Positions 18,652-28,432 of a stretch of 64,000 nucleotides of DNA are shown here, piece after piece; positions within the stretch are counted from its first letter, which is position 1, and the number at the start of each line of letters is the position of its first letter. Below the pieces are notes generated by a model. The model made no database searches. It saw only the letters and a program-made list of their open reading frames with translations, and was not told where the DNA came from. Where the stretch lies: NCBI RefSeq assembly GCF_023284065.1, contig NZ_JAKIKP010000001.1, positions 496,001-560,000 on the forward strand, written 5' to 3'. Origin of the DNA: Shewanella gaetbuli (GTDB taxonomy: Bacteria > Pseudomonadota > Gammaproteobacteria > Enterobacterales > Shewanellaceae). Both the position numbers and the translations under genes were made by a program.

Positions 18652-18942
18652 AATTTCTCTCAATATAGCTTGAAAAGCACACAAATCGTGGGGTCGCGAT
18701 CCTACTCAACTTCATTATAACAAGCAAGTCGTGAATAGGTATTGATAACGCACATTCTCAACTCATTATAGGTTCATTCATTTTGATATGATTTGTTTGT
18801 GGCCTCTGGTTTGCCGTTTGATTGCGCATTTGTTGGTTTAAGGTTGCAAAATATTGAAGGTTTTAGCTTGCTTTACTCGCCAAAAGTTCATTATTCGGTA
18901 TACAATCTTTACTTATTAAACAATTTATTTGATGGAGACAAA

Positions 18943-19785
18943 ATGTCCACTGAGCATCAATTATTGGTCGGCTTATTAAAAAAATTAAAAGATGACGCCT
19001 TAGTGTTGCCGACATTGCCTGAAGTGGCTATGAGAGTTCAAGAGGTGGTGGCACGGCCTGATTCAAGCTTGAAAGAAGTGGGTGAAATCATTGGTCAAGA
19101 TGCTGCTATTTCTGCTCGAATTATTAAAGTGGCCAATAGTGCCCTGTATTCTAGAGGAAATAAGGCTGAAAATATTAGCGCTGCTGTCAACCGAATTGGT
19201 TTAGTACAAATTAAATCCATCACCACTTCAGTTGCGATGGAACAGTTATTTATTTCTACTAATGAAATGGTATGGGAAGTCATGGATGAAGTTTGGAATA
19301 CTTCCATTGAGGTGACAGCGACCGCTTGTGCATTATTAGAAATTTATAATAAGCGTAATCCTAGCCGAAAACTTGACCGAGAAACCCTTACTCTTTCGGG
19401 GTTGGTGCATAATATTGGTGCTTTACCTGTTTTATCTGAAGCTGAGGTTCAGCCGCACTTGTTTACCAGTATTGATCAACTTAGAAGCTTAGTTAGAAAA
19501 ATGCAGGGGCCTATTGGTCGAGCGGTATTAAAAAGCTGGGATTTTGCGCCAGAGGTAATGGAGGTGGTTGAACGCTGGGCTGATTTACACTACATGCCAG
19601 AAACGGTAACCTACTTAGACTTTATTCGTTCCGCGGCATTTTATACCGGAGAGTTGCGCTCAGGTGAAGAGTTAGAACAACGTTTAGAGGTGTTTGCTGC
19701 AAGAGGTTTGCCGGTAACACCGGAAGATTTAGGCAGTGATACCTTCACTGAATTATATCATTCAATAAAACAAAGTTATCAGTAA
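18943..19785 (+). CDS. HDOD-domain protein
   Basis: The 280-residue cytoplasmic protein is built around an HDOD domain (LPTLPEVAMRVQEVVARPDSS near residues 21-41, then ISARIIKVANSALYSRG). HDOD domains are HD-like but lack the metal-binding residues and usually act in signalling rather than catalysis. ATG 18943 is chosen because GGAG lies directly upstream and the domain begins shortly after. An in-frame upstream ATG at 18793 would add 50 unrelated residues. Its partner and signal are unknown. Confidence 0.85.
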   Translation: MSTEHQLLVGLLKKLKDDALVLPTLPEVAMRVQEVVARPDSSLKEVGEIIGQDAAISARIIKVANSALYSRGNKAENISAAVNRIGLVQIKSITTSVAMEQLFISTNEMVWEVMDEVWNTSIEVTATACALLEIYNKRNPSRKLDRETLTLSGLVHNIGALPVLSEAEVQPHLFTSIDQLRSLVRKMQGPIGRAVLKSWDFAPEVMEVVERWADLHYMPETVTYLDFIRSAAFYTGELRSGEELEQRLEVFAARGLPVTPEDLGSDTFTELYHSIKQSYQ

Positions 19786-19805
19786 TCTAGAGTTATCAGT
19801 AAGCT

Positions 19806-19846
19806 AAAATATTTACGCCAGCATTAACTGCTGGCGTAAATATTTT
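19806..19846. terminator. Long bidirectional terminator between the HDOD gene and yggX
   Basis: AAAATATTTACGCCAGCA pairs with TGCTGGCGTAAATATTTT over 18 bp around TTAAC. It lies between two converging genes. Confidence 0.92.
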
Positions 19847-19874
19847 CAATTAGCTCAACGTGAATTGAGATTAA

Positions 19875-20153
19875 TTAAGCATCTTCTGAAGGTGGAACAT
19901 AACCTTCAATTTCAACGTCTTTCCCTTCAAATAAAAAGTTAATCATTTGCTGTTCTAGAAAGGTTCGGTCATCAATGTTCATCATGTTTAGCTTGTTTTC
20001 ATTAATCAGCATAGTTTGTTTTTTCTGCCAAATTCCCCAAGCTTCTTTGCTGATATTGTCAAAAATGCGTTTGCCTACTTCTCCAGGATATAGTTGAAAA
20101 TCTAAGCCATCAGCTGACTTCTTTAAATAAGCACATTCTACAGTACGAGCCAT
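19875..20153 (-). CDS. yggX: Fe(2+)-trafficking protein YggX
   Basis: YggX is a small cytoplasmic protein linked to protection of Fe-S clusters and to iron handling. The 92-residue sequence opens [19 protein letters not shown] and contains [19 protein letters not shown], both typical of the family, including the conserved cysteine near position 7. It starts two bases after the mutY stop with AGGAG upstream, so it is translated from the same message as MutY, itself an Fe-S enzyme. Confidence 0.96.
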   Translation of the reverse strand: MARTVECAYLKKSADGLDFQLYPGEVGKRIFDNISKEAWGIWQKKQTMLINENKLNMMNIDDRTFLEQQMINFLFEGKDVEIEGYVPPSEDA

Positions 20154-20155
20154 GT

Positions 20156-21274
20156 TTACTCCTTAAGGTGAATTTGGGTAGCGGCAAAGTTCGGTTGGCT
20201 GGCTAATTCTGCTGTTAGGTTAGCAAGAATTTTTTCAGTAGCAGCGGCTAATCCGACTTTGGCTGGATGTTTGATGTTATACCAGAGTGGTGGTGTTTGT
20301 TCCATCACTTGGTTGTTGTTAGTTGTTAAGTTAGTCAAGTTGTCGCTTGATGCCGTCACAACTATAGGTTGAATATCTAAATGAAAATGACTGAAAGTAT
20401 GCCTAAACCCAGCTAACTCAATAGCAACTCTGTTAAGTTGATTGTGTTGAACAAACTCCTCCAGTAAAGCCTGATTATCAAATTGAGGGAAACACCATAA
20501 ACCACCCCAAATGCCTGCTGGTGGTCGTTGAATCAATTGGACTTCATGCTTTTTTAATATCACTAGCATCCAAGCTTGTTTTGTCGGAATCGATTTTTTA
20601 GGCTTTTTACCAGGATAAAGTGTTTGTTGGCCAGCCAACTGTGCTTTGCAGTCAATGGCAACAGGGCATAGTGCACACTGAGGTTTACTACGGCTACAAA
20701 TACTGGCCCCTAAGTCCATCATGGCTTGATTGTATTTTTGTACATCCTGCTGGGGCGTTAATTCATCGGTAAGTTGCCACAATGCTTGTTCTACCGTTTT
20801 TTGACCTGGCCAGCCTGCAATGGCGCCATGTCTGGCTAATACTCTTTTTACATTACCATCAAGTATAGAGTGATGTTGGCCTAACGACAGCGACAAAATA
20901 GCACCGGCGGTCGATCGACCAATACCAGATAACGCTAATACATCGTCAAACTCTTCAGGAAAACAGCCATTGAAATGATCCCGTATATATTGTGCTGCTT
21001 TATGTAGGTTACGTGCTCTGGCGTAATAACCAAGTCCAGTCCAGTGGTGTAATACTTCATCTTGTTCAGCATTGGCTAGTTCGATAACAGTAGGGAACCT
21101 TGCCATAAATTTCTGGTAATAAGGGATCACCGTCGCAACTTGAGTTTGTTGCAACATAATTTCAGAAACCCATACACTGTAAGGGGTTTTATTTATTTGC
21201 CATGGTAGAGTTTTTCTACCATGTTTATCGTACCAAGCGATGATGCGCTCAGCGAAAGTATGCGATGTTTTCAT
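20156..21274 (-). CDS. mutY: Adenine DNA glycosylase MutY
   Basis: MutY removes adenine mispaired with 8-oxoguanine. The protein (372 residues from 21274) shows the helix-hairpin-helix glycosylase core: [13 protein letters not shown] with the catalytic Glu, [15 protein letters not shown], and [12 protein letters not shown] with the catalytic Asp. The Fe-S ligands follow in [19 protein letters not shown]-terminal NUDIX-like domain recognises 8-oxoguanine. I prefer ATG 21274 ([11 protein letters not shown]), which fits the family N-terminus; a GTG at 21307 is possible. It forms an operon with yggX and diverges from trmB. Confidence 0.95.
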   Translation of the reverse strand: MKTSHTFAERIIAWYDKHGRKTLPWQINKTPYSVWVSEIMLQQTQVATVIPYYQKFMARFPTVIELANAEQDEVLHHWTGLGYYARARNLHKAAQYIRDHFNGCFPEEFDDVLALSGIGRSTAGAILSLSLGQHHSILDGNVKRVLARHGAIAGWPGQKTVEQALWQLTDELTPQQDVQKYNQAMMDLGASICSRSKPQCALCPVAIDCKAQLAGQQTLYPGKKPKKSIPTKQAWMLVILKKHEVQLIQRPPAGIWGGLWCFPQFDNQALLEEFVQHNQLNRVAIELAGFRHTFSHFHLDIQPIVVTASSDNLTNLTTNNNQVMEQTPPLWYNIKHPAKVGLAAATEKILANLTAELASQPNFAATQIHLKE

Positions 21275-21495
21275 CGGGGCAGTGTAGCGATACCGGCTGT
21301 TTCTCACAAGGCAAAAGCATATTGCTGACTAAAAACTAGCCTAGATATTATTGTTATTGGCTTTGGGGTGCTAGAAATTAAGATTGTTCATACAATTTCG
21401 TAAGGATTAGGTATAATAGTTAGCTGAACTAAAATACTATTTTTAAGATTAACTATCTCAATAATGAATTTGGTTGTTGAGATAAAGAGGCAATA

Positions 21496-22212
21496 ATGAG
21501 CGACGTTACCACCGCTGAATTTAATGAAGAAGGTAAGTACCTTCGTAAAGTCAGAAGTTTTGTTTTACGTGAAGGCCGATTAACTAAAGGTCAAGCACAG
21601 GCAATTGAATCACATTGGCCTGCTATGGGTTTAGAATACAGCCCGCAGCCAATTGATTTGAATGCAGTATTTGGTCGCGAGGCTGAAACGGTACTAGAAA
21701 TTGGTTTCGGTATGGGGGCTTCTTTAGTACAAATGGCCCAAGCCGCACCACAGCAAAACTTTATTGGCATTGAAGTACACAAACCAGGTGTTGGCGCGTG
21801 TTTAGCTGATGCGGGTGAAGCCGGCATTACTAATTTACGGGTGTATCACCATGATGCGATGGAAGTATTAGAAAATAGTATTGCCGATGGCTCTTTAGAT
21901 CGTTTACAGCTGTTTTTCCCTGACCCTTGGCACAAGAAACGTCATCATAAGCGTCGTATTGTGCAGCCTGAATTTGCCCAATTAGTGCGTCGTAAACTTA
22001 AAATTGGCGGTGTGTTCCATATGGCAACAGACTGGGAAAACTACAGCGAACATATGCTAGAAGTTATGTCAGCTGCAGAGGGTTACAAAAACCAGTCTAC
22101 AACAGGTACTGTGGTTGAAAGACCTGACCATCGTCCACTGACCAAGTTTGAAGCTCGTGGCCAACGCCTAGGTCATGGTGTTTGGGATATCATGTTCGAA
22201 CGAATTGATTAA
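21496..22212 (+). CDS. trmB: tRNA (guanine-N7-)-methyltransferase TrmB
   Basis: TrmB methylates G46 in the tRNA variable loop with S-adenosylmethionine. The 238 residues show the SAM-binding stretch [16 protein letters not shown], then [12 protein letters not shown], and the family signature [15 protein letters not shown]. The C-terminal [16 protein letters not shown] is also typical. ATG 21496 has AGAGG upstream. It leads a cluster with yggL and glsB, divergent from mutY. Confidence 0.97.
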   Translation: MSDVTTAEFNEEGKYLRKVRSFVLREGRLTKGQAQAIESHWPAMGLEYSPQPIDLNAVFGREAETVLEIGFGMGASLVQMAQAAPQQNFIGIEVHKPGVGACLADAGEAGITNLRVYHHDAMEVLENSIADGSLDRLQLFFPDPWHKKRHHKRRIVQPEFAQLVRRKLKIGGVFHMATDWENYSEHMLEVMSAAEGYKNQSTTGTVVERPDHRPLTKFEARGQRLGHGVWDIMFERID

Positions 22213-22235
22213 TCAAGTCTATTAGGAGACAAATC

Positions 22236-22562
22236 ATGGCAAAAAATCGCAGCCGTCGTTTGCGTAAAAAGTTACGTGTAGATGAGTTTCAGGAGTTTGG
22301 TTTTGACATCCAATGGACGTTTGAAGACTCTGTTTCAGAAGCGGATATTGATAATTTAGTTGATCAATTTATTGATGAAGTGATTGAACCACGTCAATTA
22401 GGTTTTCATGGTGGCGGACATAAAGAGTGGCAAGGTGTAATAGCAACGCAAAAAATTGGTCAATGTACTGATGAAGATATTGCAGCTGTTAAAGCATTTT
22501 GGCAAAGCAAGCCCGCAAAAGATATCGAAGTGACTGAATTATACGATTTATGGTGGGGTTAA
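22236..22562 (+). CDS. yggL: YggL (DUF469) family protein
   Basis: The 108-residue protein begins with a basic NRSRRLRKKLRVDEFQEFGF segment and has the acidic middle and WQSKPAKDIEVTEL end of the YggL family. YggL-type proteins have been reported to bind the ribosome; the exact role is not settled. It lies 23 bases after trmB with AGGAGA in front, and just before glsB, so it probably shares the trmB message. Confidence 0.93.
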   Translation: MAKNRSRRLRKKLRVDEFQEFGFDIQWTFEDSVSEADIDNLVDQFIDEVIEPRQLGFHGGGHKEWQGVIATQKIGQCTDEDIAAVKAFWQSKPAKDIEVTELYDLWWG

Positions 22563-22568
22563 TTCTCA

Positions 22569-23483
22569 TTGGTTACTGAGCAGTTGCTACAACAAGCGGT
22601 CGACAGTGTTCGGCCGCTTTTAGGTAAAGGGAAAGTTGCTGACTACATTCCAGCGTTGGCTGAAGTTAATGGCAACAAACTGGCTATAGCAGTAACAACA
22701 ATAGATGGCACCACTATTGGTGCGGGTGATTATCTAGAGCCATTTTCAATCCAATCAATTTCTAAGGTATTCAGCCTTACATTGGCGTTAAATCTTTATC
22801 GTGAAGACGAGATTTGGAGTCGTGTGGGTAAAGAGCCTTCCGGTCATTCATTTAATTCATTAGTTCAAGTTGAATTAGAACGTGGTAAACCGCGTAATCC
22901 TTTTATTAATGCTGGTGCATTGGTGATTGCCGACCTTCTTCAGGCTAGATGCGGCGCGCCCAAACAACGCATGCTAGAAGTCGTTCGTAAGCTTAGCGTT
23001 AACCCTGTTATTGGCTATGACAAAGTTGTCGCTGATTCAGAGTTTGCCTTTAGTGCCCGCAATGCGGCAATTGCTTATTTGATGAAATCCTTTGGTAATT
23101 TTGAAGGGGAAGTTGAAAAGGTTTTACGCAACTACTTTCATTATTGTGCTTTAAAAATGAACTGTGCTGATTTATCAAAGGCAATGTTTTATTTGGCTAA
23201 TCGTGGCAAAACGCTTACTGGAGAACAGTGGATATCACCTATTCAAACTCGACAGTTAAACGCATTATTGGCAACATCAGGCCTGTATGATGGAGCTGGG
23301 GAGTTTGCTTATCGAGTGGGAATGCCGGGTAAAAGTGGTGTTGGTGGGGGGATTATTGCCGTTATTCCTGGGGATATGTCTATTTGCGTATGGTCACCAG
23401 AGCTTGATAAAAATGGCAACTCATTAGCAGGCACTGCAATGTTAGAACATGTATGCCAGCAACTTGGCCGTTCGATTTTTTAA
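22569..23483 (+). CDS. glsB: Glutaminase
   Basis: This enzyme deamidates glutamine to glutamate and ammonia. The 304 residues belong to the serine-dependent beta-lactamase-like glutaminase family. [12 protein letters not shown] carries the catalytic S-x-x-K, and later motifs [40 protein letters not shown] and [10 protein letters not shown] are all present. The start is TTG at 22569, only six bases after the yggL stop and without a strong ribosome binding site, which suggests translational coupling. Confidence 0.95.
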   Translation: MVTEQLLQQAVDSVRPLLGKGKVADYIPALAEVNGNKLAIAVTTIDGTTIGAGDYLEPFSIQSISKVFSLTLALNLYREDEIWSRVGKEPSGHSFNSLVQVELERGKPRNPFINAGALVIADLLQARCGAPKQRMLEVVRKLSVNPVIGYDKVVADSEFAFSARNAAIAYLMKSFGNFEGEVEKVLRNYFHYCALKMNCADLSKAMFYLANRGKTLTGEQWISPIQTRQLNALLATSGLYDGAGEFAYRVGMPGKSGVGGGIIAVIPGDMSICVWSPELDKNGNSLAGTAMLEHVCQQLGRSIF

Positions 23484-23755
23484 TCAATTCTGCATATTAG
23501 TTAAAATCACTACTTACTTGTGATATTTACCAATTTTTAATTATTTGTAAGCCAAACTGATAAACGCCTTTCCTCCAATTTAGACTTTGGTTTTCATAAG
23601 TTATTTATAAGTAAGGTTTTTTTGTTTTTGGCACGCTTAGTGCTATTAAGCGTTAATGGTTAAGCATTCATGGTTTCGTAATAAACAGTTATTTATTGCG
23701 TATATAGTCACAGTGCTATTTAAGATTAATTAGTAAGTTTGAAAAGGATTTAAAT

Positions 23756-24604
23756 ATGACTCACCCTACCCACAACGCGCCGCAACTAAAAACAAGTAAA
23801 AAGTGGATCAATACCTTGGCTATTTCAACCGCCATTTTAGCCTTTAGTTCATTAACCCCTGCAATGGCTAAATTATCTTTAGAGGATGACCGCTGTAATT
23901 TCACACTTAATTATGATGTGACTGTTGAGCCAAAATCATTAAAAGTAAGTGACAAAGGCGAAGAAAAATATCGTGTTGAGTTAGGCCAACTATTTGTTGA
24001 AGGTAAGTCAATTCAATTAAATACACAGCAACAGCAAATACTCACAGAGTATTCTGATGAAGTGTCAAAGCAAGTCCCTGAAGTGATTGAACTTGTTGGC
24101 GAGGCGGTAACGATGGCAACTCAAGCGGTAAACATGGCGCTTACGCCATTGCTAGGCGACAGTGCGGGTAGCAAAATTGATGAGTTAATGGCAGGAATTC
24201 AAAAACGTGTTGACTCCATGGCATATCAACACGGGGATCAATTCTTTTTAGGTTCAACGGAAACATCACTTGAAGAAACCTTCAATGAAGAGTTTGAACA
24301 AGAAATGGAAGATATCATTTCAAGCTCAATTGGCAGTTTAATGATGAGTATGGGAAGCGAAATCATGTCTTCAGAAGGGGGTTCATTTGAAGAGAAAATG
24401 AATGCATTTGCCAGCAAAATGGAAAATGTGGGCAATGACATTGAACAACAAATGGAGTCAAAGGCTCAAGTACTAGAGTCACGTGCGAATAAAGTGTGTG
24501 ATGACTTTGAGCGTCTAGTGGTTCTAGAGAGTAAGGTGAGAGAGGACATCCCGCAGCTTGCTTCTTTCAAATTAGTAAATCTTGAGCAGCCCTTAGCAGA
24601 ATAA
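23756..24604 (+). CDS. yggN: YggN (DUF2884) family periplasmic protein
   Basis: The 282-residue protein has an N-terminal export signal: a lysine-rich start, a hydrophobic stretch near residues 20-34 (LAISTAILAFSSLTPAM), and cleavage probably at AMAK. The mature part opens with DDRCNFTLNYDVTVEPKSLKV, as I remember for YggN/DUF2884 proteins, and is acidic and helical, with a Ser/Glu/Met-rich middle. Its function is unknown. It follows the trmB-yggL pair as in E. coli, but with its own 272-base upstream region and AAAAGGA before ATG. Confidence 0.82.
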   Translation: MTHPTHNAPQLKTSKKWINTLAISTAILAFSSLTPAMAKLSLEDDRCNFTLNYDVTVEPKSLKVSDKGEEKYRVELGQLFVEGKSIQLNTQQQQILTEYSDEVSKQVPEVIELVGEAVTMATQAVNMALTPLLGDSAGSKIDELMAGIQKRVDSMAYQHGDQFFLGSTETSLEETFNEEFEQEMEDIISSSIGSLMMSMGSEIMSSEGGSFEEKMNAFASKMENVGNDIEQQMESKAQVLESRANKVCDDFERLVVLESKVREDIPQLASFKLVNLEQPLAE

Positions 24605-25041
24605 CCTTTATTTTAAGGACAGATTACTACTATTGATGGCTAACTTTTACCTATCATTATGATTTAGATTGTTCGACATTATGCATGTCACCTGACCTTC
24701 CCCTGTATGTATTCTCGTACAGGGGCTTTTTGTTTGTGCTATTAAACGGTTTAATGACTTAAACTTTGTTCTGATAAAAAAATTGTCAATTATAAATATA
24801 GAGCAATGAAGGTTTTTTTTGTTATACTCATAAAAATTATAAGAAAAATGTACTTTATTTGAATTTTCGTGAGTTTTTCGGATAATTGGCGTAACTTTAT
24901 AAATCAAGATGTTTCGATATTATTAATTCTATAAATCAAAATGTTAGTTGGTTTTGATATGACATTCATTACCAACCTAGTTTATAAAGAGATTGCCGAA
25001 AATCGATTTTTTAATGTCGTAAACAGCTTAAGGCGACTTTC
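24605..25041. other. Intergenic region between yggN and the LysR gene
   Basis: About 440 AT-rich bases hold the yggN terminator at 24700-24731 and presumably the LysR promoter. The 86-codon minus-strand frame here (24647-24907) overlaps the terminator and looks like chance. Confidence 0.5.
24700..24731 (+). terminator. Intrinsic terminator of yggN
   Basis: CCCCTGTA and TACAGGGG form an 8-bp GC-rich stem around a ten-base loop, followed by CTTTTTG on the plus strand. Confidence 0.85.
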
Positions 25042-25983
25042 ATGTTAGAACTGTTAGAACCTATTGCCATTTTTACCCATGTCGCTCGAGCAGGTAGTTT
25101 CAGTGCTGCTGCTAGAAGATTAGGCATATCTAAGTCAAAAGTTAGCACTCAAGTTGCAGACTTAGAACACAAATTAGGCGTGCAACTGATTCAGCGAACC
25201 ACCCGAAGTTTGAGCTTAACCGAAGCTGGTAACTTACTTTACCTTCAAGGTGAAGAATTGTTACGTGATGCAGAACAAGCCGTAGCCAGTGTTCATAATT
25301 TAAATGACGCTACTCGTGGGGTGCTTAAAGTGGGTATTTCACAGTCTTTCGGTACCATGCATATTATTCCTGCATTACCTGATTTTATGGCAAAGCATCC
25401 AGAGTTAGAACTGCAAGTGAGTTTGCTGGATCATAAAGTTGATGTTGTCAGCGAAGGGTTAGACTTACTGCTAACCATGTCTGAGCAATTGCCTTTAGGA
25501 ATGGTTGCGAGACCATTAATGAAATGTCAGTTCTTACTAACCGCATCGCCAGAGTATATTGCTAAACATGGCAATATTTCTCGACCTGAACAATTGGTTG
25601 ATCATAACTGCCTTGTGTATCAAGGTGAGTGGCATGAACACAGTATGTGGCAGTTTAGAAAAGGCGAAGATTATTGCGAAATTGGTGTAACAGGTAATTT
25701 CAGAGTCGATAATGCTCCTGCATTGAAGTCTGCAGCCGTAAGTGGCTTAGGCGTTGCTTATTTAGCGAGCTACCTATTTGAAGATGAAATAGAGAACGGA
25801 ACTTTAGTGCCGCTTTTACCTGATTGGCAGTTGGCAAATAACTTACCTTTACAGGCAGTATATCCACGCCGTAAGCATTTAGCGCCTAAAGTTAGTGCGT
25901 TTATTGAATTCATAAAAGGTCATATTGGAACTACGCCATATTGGGACGCCAAATTTGATCATTTATATAAAATGCGTAAGTAA
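25042..25983 (+). CDS. LysR family transcriptional regulator
   Basis: The 313-residue protein has the classical N-terminal winged helix-turn-helix (residues about 5-62: FTHVARAGSFSAAARRLGISKSKVSTQVADLE-KLGVQLIQRTTR-L-LTEAG) and a periplasmic-binding-like effector domain. It resembles the CrgA/AaeR-like subgroup. It stands alone between two terminators, and its likely target is not visible because no catabolic or transport operon adjoins it. AAGGCG precedes the ATG. Confidence 0.92.
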   Translation: MLELLEPIAIFTHVARAGSFSAAARRLGISKSKVSTQVADLEHKLGVQLIQRTTRSLSLTEAGNLLYLQGEELLRDAEQAVASVHNLNDATRGVLKVGISQSFGTMHIIPALPDFMAKHPELELQVSLLDHKVDVVSEGLDLLLTMSEQLPLGMVARPLMKCQFLLTASPEYIAKHGNISRPEQLVDHNCLVYQGEWHEHSMWQFRKGEDYCEIGVTGNFRVDNAPALKSAAVSGLGVAYLASYLFEDEIENGTLVPLLPDWQLANNLPLQAVYPRRKHLAPKVSAFIEFIKGHIGTTPYWDAKFDHLYKMRK

Positions 25984-26009
25984 ATTTGGAAACATTGTTT
26001 TCAAATAAG

Positions 26010-26041
26010 AATAAAGCCAAGCCTTAGAGCTTGGCTTTATT
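26010..26041. terminator. Terminator of the LysR gene
   Basis: AATAAAGCCAAGC and GCTTGGCTTTATT pair over 13 bp around CTTAGA, 27 bases after the LysR stop. Confidence 0.88.
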
Positions 26042-26330
26042 ATTTGTTATTAATATCAGTATTTTATGTTTGTTTTGATTTGTTTCATTGTGTATCAGGT
26101 ATCAACAGGTTAAGTAAATAGAAAGTTAATGTTGTTGAAGTCTGTTCTTATTTGAATACAATGATACACAGTTGATTCGAAATGATTTGAACTTGCATGT
26201 TATTGAGAAATGACCCCTTTTCATTAATGTGCTCAAATCAGCAACTTCGCAAGTTTTGAATCACGGTTGCTACTGTTTTCTATTTTACATTGTGGCAACT
26301 TTGAAACCATCATCCTAGTTTAATTGGTTT

Positions 26331-26360
26331 ACCCCAGACTTTGTCTGGGGTTATTTTTTT
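26331..26360 (+). terminator. Orphan plus-strand intrinsic terminator
   Basis: ACCCCAGAC and GTCTGGGGT form a 9-bp stem around a TTT loop, followed by TATTTTTTT on the plus strand. The nearest plus-strand gene (LysR) already has its own terminator 300 bases upstream, so this hairpin may end an unannotated short transcript starting between 26042 and 26330. Confidence 0.75.
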
Positions 26361-26373
26361 GGGGTAGGCATAA

Positions 26374-26400
26374 AAAACAGACGCATTTCGCGTCTGTTTT
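26374..26400. terminator. Terminator downstream of the DUF885 gene
   Basis: AAAACAGACGC and GCGTCTGTTTT form an 11-bp stem around ATTTC, just past the stop of the minus-strand gene ending at 26412. Confidence 0.87.
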
Positions 26401-26411
26401 GTTGGTAATCA

Positions 26412-28265
26412 TTATTTAACCGAGTCTATCCATAGATGTACCTGCGCTTCCAATACATCTAATGGTAATGGGCCATTTTTCAAAATTAGAGTATGAAAGT
26501 CTCTGATATCGAACTTATCACCTAATTCATTTTTAGCGTGTTGGCGCAATTCAAGAATTTTTATCATTCCCACTTTGTATGCCGTAGCTTGAGATGGCAT
26601 CACGATATGACGCTCTACCATTTTCACTGCATCTGACTTAGCATTTGGAGTATTTTCTAAATAAAAGTCTAGCCCTTGTTCTCTGGTCCACTTTTTAGTG
26701 TGAATACCTGTGTCGACAACCAAACGACAAGCACGCCATAACTCCATTGCTAGACGACCAAAATCTGAGTAAGGGTCAGCATACAAGCCCATTTCTTTCG
26801 GGAAGAATTCTGAATATAAACCCCAGCCTTCAATATAAGCGGTATAAGTACCAAACCTACGGAATTGAGGAATACCTTCAAGCTCTTGGGCGATGGCTAT
26901 TTGCATGTGATGCCCCGGAATACCTTCGTGATAAGCCAAGGCTTCCATTTGGTACTTAGGCATAGCATTCATTTTATAGAGGTTAGCGTAATAAGTACCA
27001 GGACGTGAACCATCTGGAGCGGGTTGGTCATAAAAGGCTTTGCCTGCCGACTTCTCTCTAAATGCTTCAACAGGGCGAACAACCATGTTGGCTTTAGGTT
27101 TAATTTTAAACACTTCGTCTAAACGTGATTCCATATTATCAATTAACGCCGTTGCTTCTTTGATGTAAGCATCGCGGCCTGCTTGAGTGTCTGGATAGTA
27201 AAATTGTTTGTCGTCGCGCATAAAGTCAAAAAAGGCTTTTAAATCGCCTTTGAAGCCGACTTTTTTCATAATTTGACGCATTTCGTCTTGAATGCGAACC
27301 ACTTCAGCAAGGCCAAGATCATGAATTTGATCTGAGGTCATATTGGTAGTGGTTGTGCGGGCGAGGGCGTTATTGTAAAAAGTATCACCGTCAGGTAGTT
27401 TCCAAGCACCGTCACGGGTATCGGCTTTTTTCTCTAAGGTATTTAAATAGCTAATTAAGCTAGTGTAGCCAGGTTGTACGCTATCAATTAATGCTGACTT
27501 AGCTTGGTCTAATAAAGCTTGTTTATCATTATCGCTAATCGTTAACTTCGCCACTTTTTTGTTAAAGTCGGCCCAAAGTGTGCTGTTTTTACCGCTATTA
27601 TCAAATGGAGCACCGGTAATAATGTTTTTGCTATCAGAGATGATATATGGAAATACAAATTTAGGTGCAATAATGCCCTTGTCTGCACGAATAGTTAACT
27701 GTACTTCTAGTTCTTTGAGTAAGTCTTTCACACCCTGTAAGCGGCTAATATACGCTTTAGCATCATCAACACTGGTAATTTGATGTTGGTTAATTAAAAA
27801 CGAGGCTACCATCGAGTGCAAACCGTACATTTGGTTTACCGGATAAGTATGGTAACGCCATTTGTCGTCTGCAATTGATTGCTCTAAGCGAGCTTTAAGT
27901 AACTGATAACTTAAGGTGGTTTGCTCGTCTAACTTTTTTACATCAAGTGTTAATAATTGTTTTAATTGTGACTTTGCTAACTCGAGCGTTTTATCTTGTC
28001 CAGCTTCAGAAATATCATTCCATTTGTCGTAATCTTGCTTTATACCCATATAAGTTTGGTTAACAGGGTTAGCCATAACACTTTGGATAAAAAACTCTTC
28101 AAACATGGCATTCGCTTTTGCTGATTCCGTTGCGTGCTTCTTTTCAACGTTGACACTTTCTTGAGCACTATACACAGGCATAGAGTGTGAATGGGCAATG
28201 GCTGAGCCATTGAACAGGCTTGAAAGAGTAAGGGCGAGTATGGTTATTTTCGTTGTTATTGTCAT
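26412..28265 (-). CDS. DUF885 family metallopeptidase-like exported protein
   Basis: The 617-residue protein has a signal peptide (MTITTKITILALTLSSLFNGSAIAHSHS) and the DUF885 fold. The metal-site helix is MEALAYHEGIPGHHMQIAI with an H-E-G-x-P-G-H-H motif, followed by FRRFGTYTAYIEGWGLYSE, in which glutamates complete the likely site. It is probably a periplasmic zinc-dependent peptidase; the substrate is unknown. I set the start at 28265 because the signal peptide begins there and GGAA precedes it. It has its own terminator. Confidence 0.88.
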   Translation of the reverse strand: MTITTKITILALTLSSLFNGSAIAHSHSMPVYSAQESVNVEKKHATESAKANAMFEEFFIQSVMANPVNQTYMGIKQDYDKWNDISEAGQDKTLELAKSQLKQLLTLDVKKLDEQTTLSYQLLKARLEQSIADDKWRYHTYPVNQMYGLHSMVASFLINQHQITSVDDAKAYISRLQGVKDLLKELEVQLTIRADKGIIAPKFVFPYIISDSKNIITGAPFDNSGKNSTLWADFNKKVAKLTISDNDKQALLDQAKSALIDSVQPGYTSLISYLNTLEKKADTRDGAWKLPDGDTFYNNALARTTTTNMTSDQIHDLGLAEVVRIQDEMRQIMKKVGFKGDLKAFFDFMRDDKQFYYPDTQAGRDAYIKEATALIDNMESRLDEVFKIKPKANMVVRPVEAFREKSAGKAFYDQPAPDGSRPGTYYANLYKMNAMPKYQMEALAYHEGIPGHHMQIAIAQELEGIPQFRRFGTYTAYIEGWGLYSEFFPKEMGLYADPYSDFGRLAMELWRACRLVVDTGIHTKKWTREQGLDFYLENTPNAKSDAVKMVERHIVMPSQATAYKVGMIKILELRQHAKNELGDKFDIRDFHTLILKNGPLPLDVLEAQVHLWIDSVK

Positions 28266-28385
28266 TACACATTCCGTCTGGTTTTTCAAAAGCGCTATCC
28301 TAATCAAGCCGGAACGAAAAGTGAAAATTGAAATGTTAGTAAGTGTGTCTAAATGAAGTGAATCTGTTAATTCATGGTGGAGCGT

Positions 28386-28412
28386 GAAAAAGCAGCATTG
28401 ATATTGCTGCCT
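28386..28412 (-). terminator. Intrinsic terminator of hemW
   Basis: On the minus strand GGCAGCA and TGCTGCTTTTT form a short stem with a T run, about 20 bases past the hemW stop. Confidence 0.7.
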
Positions 28413-28432
28413 TATTTATCACTTTAGGTTAG

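Noticed and set aside
24647..24907. 86-codon minus-strand frame between yggN and the LysR gene
   Set aside because: It runs through the yggN terminator and AT-rich promoter DNA and shows no plausible protein features.
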